This document shows, piece after piece, positions 59,057 through 64,000 of a stretch of 64,000 nt of DNA; position 1 is the stretch's first letter; each line of letters begins with the position of its first letter. A program made the translations under genes and the position numbers. The notes below the pieces were generated by a model that was not told where the DNA came from, searched no databases, and saw nothing but the letters and a program-made list of their open reading frames with translations. The stretch spans positions 1 to 64,000 of the forward strand of contig JAGQDJ010000179.1 in the NCBI GenBank assembly GCA_022885665.1, written 5' to 3'. The DNA is from Triops longicaudatus. Lineage: Eukaryota; Arthropoda; Branchiopoda; Notostraca; Triopsidae.

Positions 59057-59974
59057 TTAATTTAAAGCAGTTTGAAGGTTTTCATGACAAAACTCGTTCA
59101 TCGTCTTCGTAGGTTGTATTACCACCACATTTTGACCTTTTTTCTCTTCGATATCCGAGTATTGCTTTCTCTTCCGTGCTGAGCAAGTTGGTACACCGTT
59201 ACAGTTGCAGCTATTCCCACCGTTGCCTTGTCCATTGTTGGAATTACTCCTGCAACCGCAGCAAGTTACCGGCACCGTCGTCGAAGCAATAGTTGTCGCT
59301 GTACATTGCGATACCGTGGACGTACATCTCGTCACCGTACTAGTACTACTGGCTGTACACGCAGTTACTGTACCCACACTAACAGTACGTACAGAAGTAC
59401 ACGCGGTGAAAGTCAGTAATCCCACTGTGACGGTATCGGTATAAGGTACCGGCACGTACTCGGTTTGGTACACCGTCGTATACCTGTCCTTCATGAACAA
59501 ACCGTTGCCGATGCCGAAACCGGCCAATTCTGGTCCTCCCGCTTCGCCTTTGTTTAGGTAAAAACGTGGTAAACGTTGTGAAAAGTACGCCCACACAGCC
59601 AGGGGCACGAAAGCCACGCCCATGAGACCCACAGCGAGCATTTTGGGTATGGATAAAACTGCCAGTACCGAAGAACCCAACGTTTCGAGAAAGTACCGGT
59701 CCTGAGCGTCGTCTTCGTCTTCAAACTCGTTGTCCTGTACATCGAGTACCGGGAATTGCTGGTACTGGGCCTCGTTGCCGTAAACCATCACAGGTAATGC
59801 GCGGTCTGACTTCAATACCGGATCAATACTCGAATCGGCGCTATCTGCCGGGCTCCACGATGGCTCCAAAGGGAAAATCGAACGAATTAACTGTGGCATT
59901 CCGTAACTTTTCACTTCTTGAAGGATTAAAACGCCCACTAACACTGTGAATATGTACTTTTTAGCGAAATACAT
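59057..59974 (-). CDS. Unrecognised secreted/membrane protein, paralogue B
   Basis: Single-exon frame of 305 residues from the ATG at 59974; the two codons before it in the open frame start with TTG. It has a signal peptide (YIFTVLVGVLILQEVKS), then MPQLIRSIFPLEPSW (LEPSW at 36-40), a strongly acidic stretch (NEFEDEDDAQD), a hydrophobic segment (about 102-131), FGIGNGLF, YTTVYQTEY, and a Thr/Ser/Val stalk. Unlike paralogue A the stalk carries spaced cysteines (TACTS, TACTA, TRCTS, SQCTA). The Cys-rich module CCGCRSNSNNGQGNGG, CNCNGVPTCSARKRKQ aligns with that of A. The two genes lie 5.2 kb apart on the same strand, which points to tandem duplication. No domain family is recognised. Absence of introns and the shared layout suggest a lineage-specific family. 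Confidence 0.75.
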   Translation of the reverse strand: MYFAKKYIFTVLVGVLILQEVKSYGMPQLIRSIFPLEPSWSPADSADSSIDPVLKSDRALPVMVYGNEAQYQQFPVLDVQDNEFEDEDDAQDRYFLETLGSSVLAVLSIPKMLAVGLMGVAFVPLAVWAYFSQRLPRFYLNKGEAGGPELAGFGIGNGLFMKDRYTTVYQTEYVPVPYTDTVTVGLLTFTACTSVRTVSVGTVTACTASSTSTVTRCTSTVSQCTATTIASTTVPVTCCGCRSNSNNGQGNGGNSCNCNGVPTCSARKRKQYSDIEEKKGQNVVVIQPTKTMNEFCHENLQTALN

Positions 59975-60267
59975 GTTCAAAGTGCTGAGTTAAATGTAGT
60001 GTAACTCTTAGATTACGTAAATAAGTCCTGAATTTTGTTACTCTCTCCGACTAGCGTATTGAATTACGGTGGAAAGCCCTGAATTTTGTTAAGCTTGAAA
60101 TTTAGTTTTTAAGGAACTTTAGCTAGATTTTTCGAGAAATTCACATACAAGTCGTAGATGGCTTGAAAGTTTGGATGATCCTTTGGTACTGTCCGCAAAA
60201 GTACCTTAACATCGTCTCTAATGTAGTGTCTCGCACGCACTTGCGTGTTATAAGAAACTAGTCTTGT

Positions 60268-60431
60268 AGACTAGAAAAAAAAATCACTTTTCACCCAAGC
60301 CCAGCCCCTTTTTAACGTCCAGGCCAACTATATACGGTGTATAACGGTTTACGACGCCCTCGGGTGCTAAATTGATAGCCTCGCATGTAAGGATTGACCT
60401 CAGGTGTCTACCTGCTTAACCAACGAGGTCC
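60268..60431 (-). repeat. Possible tRNA-derived SINE
   Basis: On the minus strand, TGGTTAAGCAGG matches the Pol III A-box consensus at 11 of 12 positions. About 30 nt later AGGTCAATCCT is a weak B-box (8 of 11). The unit ends in a run of nine T followed by CTAG. The first 55 nt can form a short acceptor-like stem but are too short for a tRNA. No second copy was found in this window, so the call is tentative. Confidence 0.3.
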
Positions 60432-60608
60432 TTTTTTTGCCCTTTCACACTTTTTTTTTTGTTGAATTCGTGTTATAAACGCGTTTTAGTTGAAATCCGG
60501 CTTCAGTCACACTTAGTTTCACAAAGTTCCAGAGAAGTTTTACGTTTCTTGTGTGTATTAAAACCCTAATTACATCTTGAGCCATGATGTTTGTAAGAGT
60601 AATGAAGG

Positions 60609-63005
60609 TTAGTTCTTTTTAGGACGCATGTTCTTGAAGTTTTTCTGCTTTCTAAGATTCTTTTTCGGATGCGGCTTACGAGATACGACTTCTAAATACA
60701 AATTCAAAGATTTGTTTGAATTTCTGCTAAGGACAATAGAAAATTTTACCTCCTAAGTCTTCTGCAGGCTTTAGCAAAGGGTTGAATAATAATTCTAAGC
60801 AATCGTGACCTTCGGAATCGGCGAGTTTAGTGATTTTGGCAGGAACGGGAGTAACGGCAGTCGAAGCGTTGGATTTTTTCCGTTTTTTGCCCTTTTTCTT
60901 TTTCACTTCTTGGAGCCTTGCGTCCTTTGTCTCGTCACGAATGATGCTTTCTATATATACATTCACAATGCTTTGCGTAAGTTTTCTAATTTAAGCCGTT
61001 ATTACTCACCTCCCATGTCAATTTCTTCATATTTAATCACGATTTTTTCTTTGACCTCGCTAATTATAGAGTTTTCAGGAGAAACAGGGACTTCAGGCTG
61101 TTCCAAGCCCAGTTTATTCCAAAATACTTTTTCGGAGCCCTTTTCAAGCAAGTTGGCTCGTAATCTAGGGAAACAAAAGAAAAGGATTATTAGAACAGTT
61201 AAATTGGTTTCTAGTAGTAGTTAAAACTTATACAATTTTAAAGTAGAATCCAAAATTAGTTTTAACTTCGCACTATTGAATAAAGAAACTTACAATGATA
61301 ACATAATTGCGTAATGGCGTTCCCTGGCAAGCCACGCTTCCAAATCTGCTGGTAAATCGTAGTTTGGTGGAAGCCACGTGGCTTGCGATGCAGGAAAATG
61401 AGGCAGAACTGATATAATTGCGCTGTAAATGTTAATAACTCTCAAAAGCATGGCTTGGAACGTCGACCTAAAGACAGAAGATATTTTTTCTTAATTTGTA
61501 TACTTCAGACTTTGTTTTAGGCCATTTTTTGTGTTTTACAAGTTTTTCTACTACTTGTACTGTAACTTAATATAACTTGTTAATATTATAATAAATTCCA
61601 CTTTTGAATACGTAATTCGAACCTTTAAATCTACTTCTTTAACGTTTTAGCTCAAATTCGTACTTCCTTGTAAATGCAGTAACCCGATTTGGTTGACTCA
61701 CAAATTTGCTGTCTTTTAGAATGAGAATTTCTTGGACTTTTACATTTGAGTAAACTTGCATTGGAAATAGATGCGAAAGGTACAATTAATTCCTAGGTTC
61801 GATGTGACAATTCGATTAAAGATTATTTGTTTAAAGATATTGACTTATTGTTCTTTACCAAATGCGACCAAGGTTGGAGAGGCAAAGCATCGATTCGCTG
61901 ACAAAGTGGCCCAAATAAATCTTATCTAGCATTAAATAACCGGAATCTTGACAAGCCAAAATAATTGTCGCTGCAAGTTCTGCCATTCCTTGAAGACGGA
62001 CCAAATAGTACTGCAGTTGTTGCTGGACTGGCACATAAACGGTGTCATTTTTAGTCCCAATGCTGATTTGTTTCACATGTGTTGCAAACTCGCCCAGCTC
62101 TTTCCATAAGGATAATGCCATGAAACGCTTTAAGCTACGGTAAATCTGAAAAACGTAATATAATACATGTTCACTATCTTTCGGAGTAAATTACATAACT
62201 TAAATGAAATCAAAAGAAAAATACAGATTAAAAATATTTGTTAAAATTAAGGTTGATGTTTGGTTATATTTATCAATAGTGGGTGGTTACTTTGGTTGTT
62301 ACGCTCCGAGCTTTATCTTGGCGAAAAACGACCTGGAGTTTGTAAAGCCATCTTGACAGAAATGCACCTTCTATTCTAATAGATTCTAAAATTGAAGCTT
62401 CCACAATCTGGGTATCTAAAACGCGTTGTAGGTCCCGAATTTTACCTGTAATACATAAATTTTGATTTATTACTTTCGTATGGCTCCTGTTGACAAACTT
62501 GTGTGTAAATTGCCGGCGAATTTGAACGGAAAGTGAAGCGATACAGATCAAGCAGTAAAAAAAAAAATTGGAGAGCAAAAAACAAATTTATAGACTATGC
62601 GAATTTTACTGCGAAAACCCGCGTAAAGTGGACTTTGCATGCTTAATTTTTAGCAAAAGTAATCTTACCAGTCATAGTATCGTATGAATACTACATAAGT
62701 AAAAATACACTAAAAACAGGAAAATACTAATATTTTCTGTCTGTTTTTAGAAAAACGGCTAAGAAAAATTTTCAATTTGAAAATCCGGCAAATTTCACCA
62801 CTTTCGCGCGTGAACCGCGAGTGCGAAACAGCGGTTCGCCAGTCAGGAGCCTGAATTCCTCAGTGAAGCATGCTATTTCTTTTAGATTTAATTTCCTTTT
62901 TTTTTCGTTACCAAAAACTTTCTGTCGTTGATTTGCTGGCAGTTTTAGTGTAACATACGGTGGTGGAATTAACGACGCTTGATTCCATAACGAACAATCG
63001 TCCAT
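60609..63005 (-). CDS. NEPRO-like nucleolar protein (DUF4477)
   Basis: Seven minus-strand exons: 62912-63005, 62303-62445, 61859-62145, 61294-61467, 61010-61164, 60750-60950, 60609-60691. All are GT-AG with agreeing phases, giving 378 residues. Features resembling NEPRO/C3orf17 are: a start with W and PPP (MDDCSLWNQASLIPPP), a helical LSRWLYKLQVVFRQDKARS followed by YRSLKRFMAL, a hydrophobic helical block ending LGRIW, then LLRVINIYSAIISVLPHFP and YDLPADLEAWL (human YEPLFGLL and FTFPSDITEFL), and a Lys/Arg-rich C-terminus (KKKKGKKRKKS, and RKQKNFKNMRPKKN at the end) suited to nucleolar targeting. Human NEPRO is nucleolar and linked to RNase MRP and rRNA processing. The assignment rests on pattern and exon-order similarity, not on strong identity. 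The end of exon 1 is uncertain: a later phase-1 donor in CGCG|GTTCAC would add about 30 residues. Confidence 0.55.
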
Positions 63006-63278
63006 GCCGGTGTGTACGTACTTTAATTCACTAGTAAACAAGAGCACGTTTATATCCAGACTAGTGCTGTGTCGCTACTATACAGCCATCTGACGACCTG
63101 AACAGCTATCTTTCGAATTTCACTAGAAGCCGCTATGGTTAACAAGACGTTAAGAGACACCTTTTGTCAGCAAGAAGTTTCCCTTTCGGACTGGCATATG
63201 TTCCGCCAAGAGAGATGATATTTTTATGGGAATCTGCAGGAAGATCCAAGGATACTAAAAATAAGGTTGTGACGCCCC
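63006..63278. promoter_or_regulatory. Candidate bidirectional promoter
   Basis: 273 bp lie between the minus-strand ATG of the NEPRO-like gene and the plus-strand ATG at 63279. A minus-strand GATATAAACG occurs about 50 bp upstream of the NEPRO-like ATG. The spacing is typical of a shared promoter, provided the plus-strand gene is real. Confidence 0.3.
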
Positions 63279-63584
63279 ATGGCGGGAAACGCAGGTGGCG
63301 CTGAATCATACGTCACAGGTATGTAGGCAACCCTCCTTTTTCGTACCAACCGTGTTAATGAGAACCTTACATAACGTCTTATGTGCTCCTTCTTGACAGA
63401 TAATGTAGGTGATCCCTCGATTTTCTGCTGAATACAAGTTCTTCATATTCTAAGTTTTGATGGCTTCACCTACTTCTAATTTCTTTCATTTAAACGTAAT
63501 TTAATTTCTTCCCATTTTAATTAATTTACTGCTCACAAGAGCCGATTTTAAGGGCAACGAATTTACCCGCAGCAAAAAATGAAT

Positions 63585-63619
<35 letters not shown>

Positions 63620-63833
63620 AGGAAGCACATGGCTTACCCCTATGAAGAACTTGCATTCACGTCTCCATGACCAATGTTTTTCTTATTCGCAAGGTTTCAA
63701 GCGCGGAGCTACAAGAAATTTCATTGTTATTAAATCTAAGAGAGTTCAAGAAATGGTGCTATGCATAGTTTATTCAAGTCTGCACAATTGCCACATTAAA
63801 ATCATTCAACACAATCAATTGCTTCCAGCTTAA
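63279..63833 (+). CDS. Tentative small gene, head to head with NEPRO-like gene
   Basis: Exon 63279-63318 reads MAGNAGGAESYVT and ends in a strong donor (CAG|GTATGT, phase 1). A near-ideal acceptor follows, about 29 T and then GCAG at 63618-63621, and the phase matches, giving GSTWLTPMKNLHSRLHDQ and on to a stop at 63833 (83 residues in all). I do not recognise the product. The T run could also be the complement of a retrotransposon poly(A), and further exons could lie beyond the window. Treat it as a hypothesis supported by splice-site quality and by divergent placement. Confidence 0.3.
63589..63617. repeat. Poly-T tract
   Basis: About 29 uninterrupted T. It either forms the polypyrimidine tract of the tentative gene or marks the poly(A) end of a retroposed copy on the opposite strand. 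Confidence 0.9.
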
Positions 63834-64000
63834 CACTAAACCTGAAAAAATGGGCGAGGGAAAGAATTTTCCCAAAAACACACGGACGACTTTAACGCGT
63901 GAAAAAAAAAGAAATAAAGAAACTTACAAACTTAGACACTTGTTCTTGATTTCCTAGTTTAAACACAATTTTAGTTTCTCTTACTTTGAAATTCAGAGTG

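Noticed and set aside
59205..59444. Plus-strand ORFs rich in Leu, Val and Arg opposite paralogue B
   Set aside because: Antisense of the repetitive Thr/Cys stalk; the minus-strand frame is far longer and has a signal peptide.
1..64000. CRISPR arrays, bacterial operons, replication origins
   Set aside because: The window is eukaryotic (spliced genes, MITEs, microsatellites); no regularly spaced repeats with unique spacers were seen.

Overview
This is a 64 kb piece of an animal nuclear genome, AT-rich, with GT-AG introns (many only 50-80 bp) and a high density of small DNA-transposon relics. The gene content (a Pax6/eyeless gene with insect-like residues such as RLLQE and NLAAQKE, ZC3H11A, NDUFAF7, a NEPRO-like gene) together with a stretch rich in GTTAGG words suggests an arthropod, perhaps a crustacean. 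That placement is inference; no mitochondrial or rRNA marker lies in the window.

Layout. 0.2-1.4 kb: relics, namely a small repeat copy, a BEL/Pao retrotransposon protease fragment, an AAT microsatellite and a broken ribosomal protein S2 copy. 2.36-6.05 kb (+): a complete ZC3H11A-type mRNA-export protein in four exons, whose long last intron carries two MITEs. 6.47-17.45 kb (-), tail to tail with it: Pax6, with eight coding exons read here (paired domain, linker, homeodomain, Pro/Ser/Thr/Gln-rich tail ending in YWPRLQ) and a candidate start exon near 18.9 kb. 19-47.6 kb: about 28 kb with no recognisable gene, holding hAT, pogo-like and orphan MITEs, hairpins and microsatellites; its position upstream of Pax6 makes it a candidate regulatory domain. 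47.6-51.6 kb (+): complete NDUFAF7, seven exons, with a mitochondrial presequence. 52.9-53.8 kb and 59.1-60.0 kb (-): two intronless paralogues of an unrecognised secreted or membrane protein with a Thr/Ser/Val-rich stalk and a Cys-rich NNGQG motif. 60.6-63.0 kb (-): a seven-exon NEPRO-like nucleolar protein. About 270 bp upstream of it, head to head, a tentative plus-strand gene starts at 63.28 kb.

The recognised housekeeping genes (RNA export, complex I assembly, probable nucleolar RNA processing) are independent of Pax6 in function. The most novel item is the secreted paralogue pair. Next come the Pax6 paired-domain changes and the several repeat families found as two or three copies inside one window. 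All exon joins below were checked by reading phase on the sequence; no database search or transcript evidence was available.
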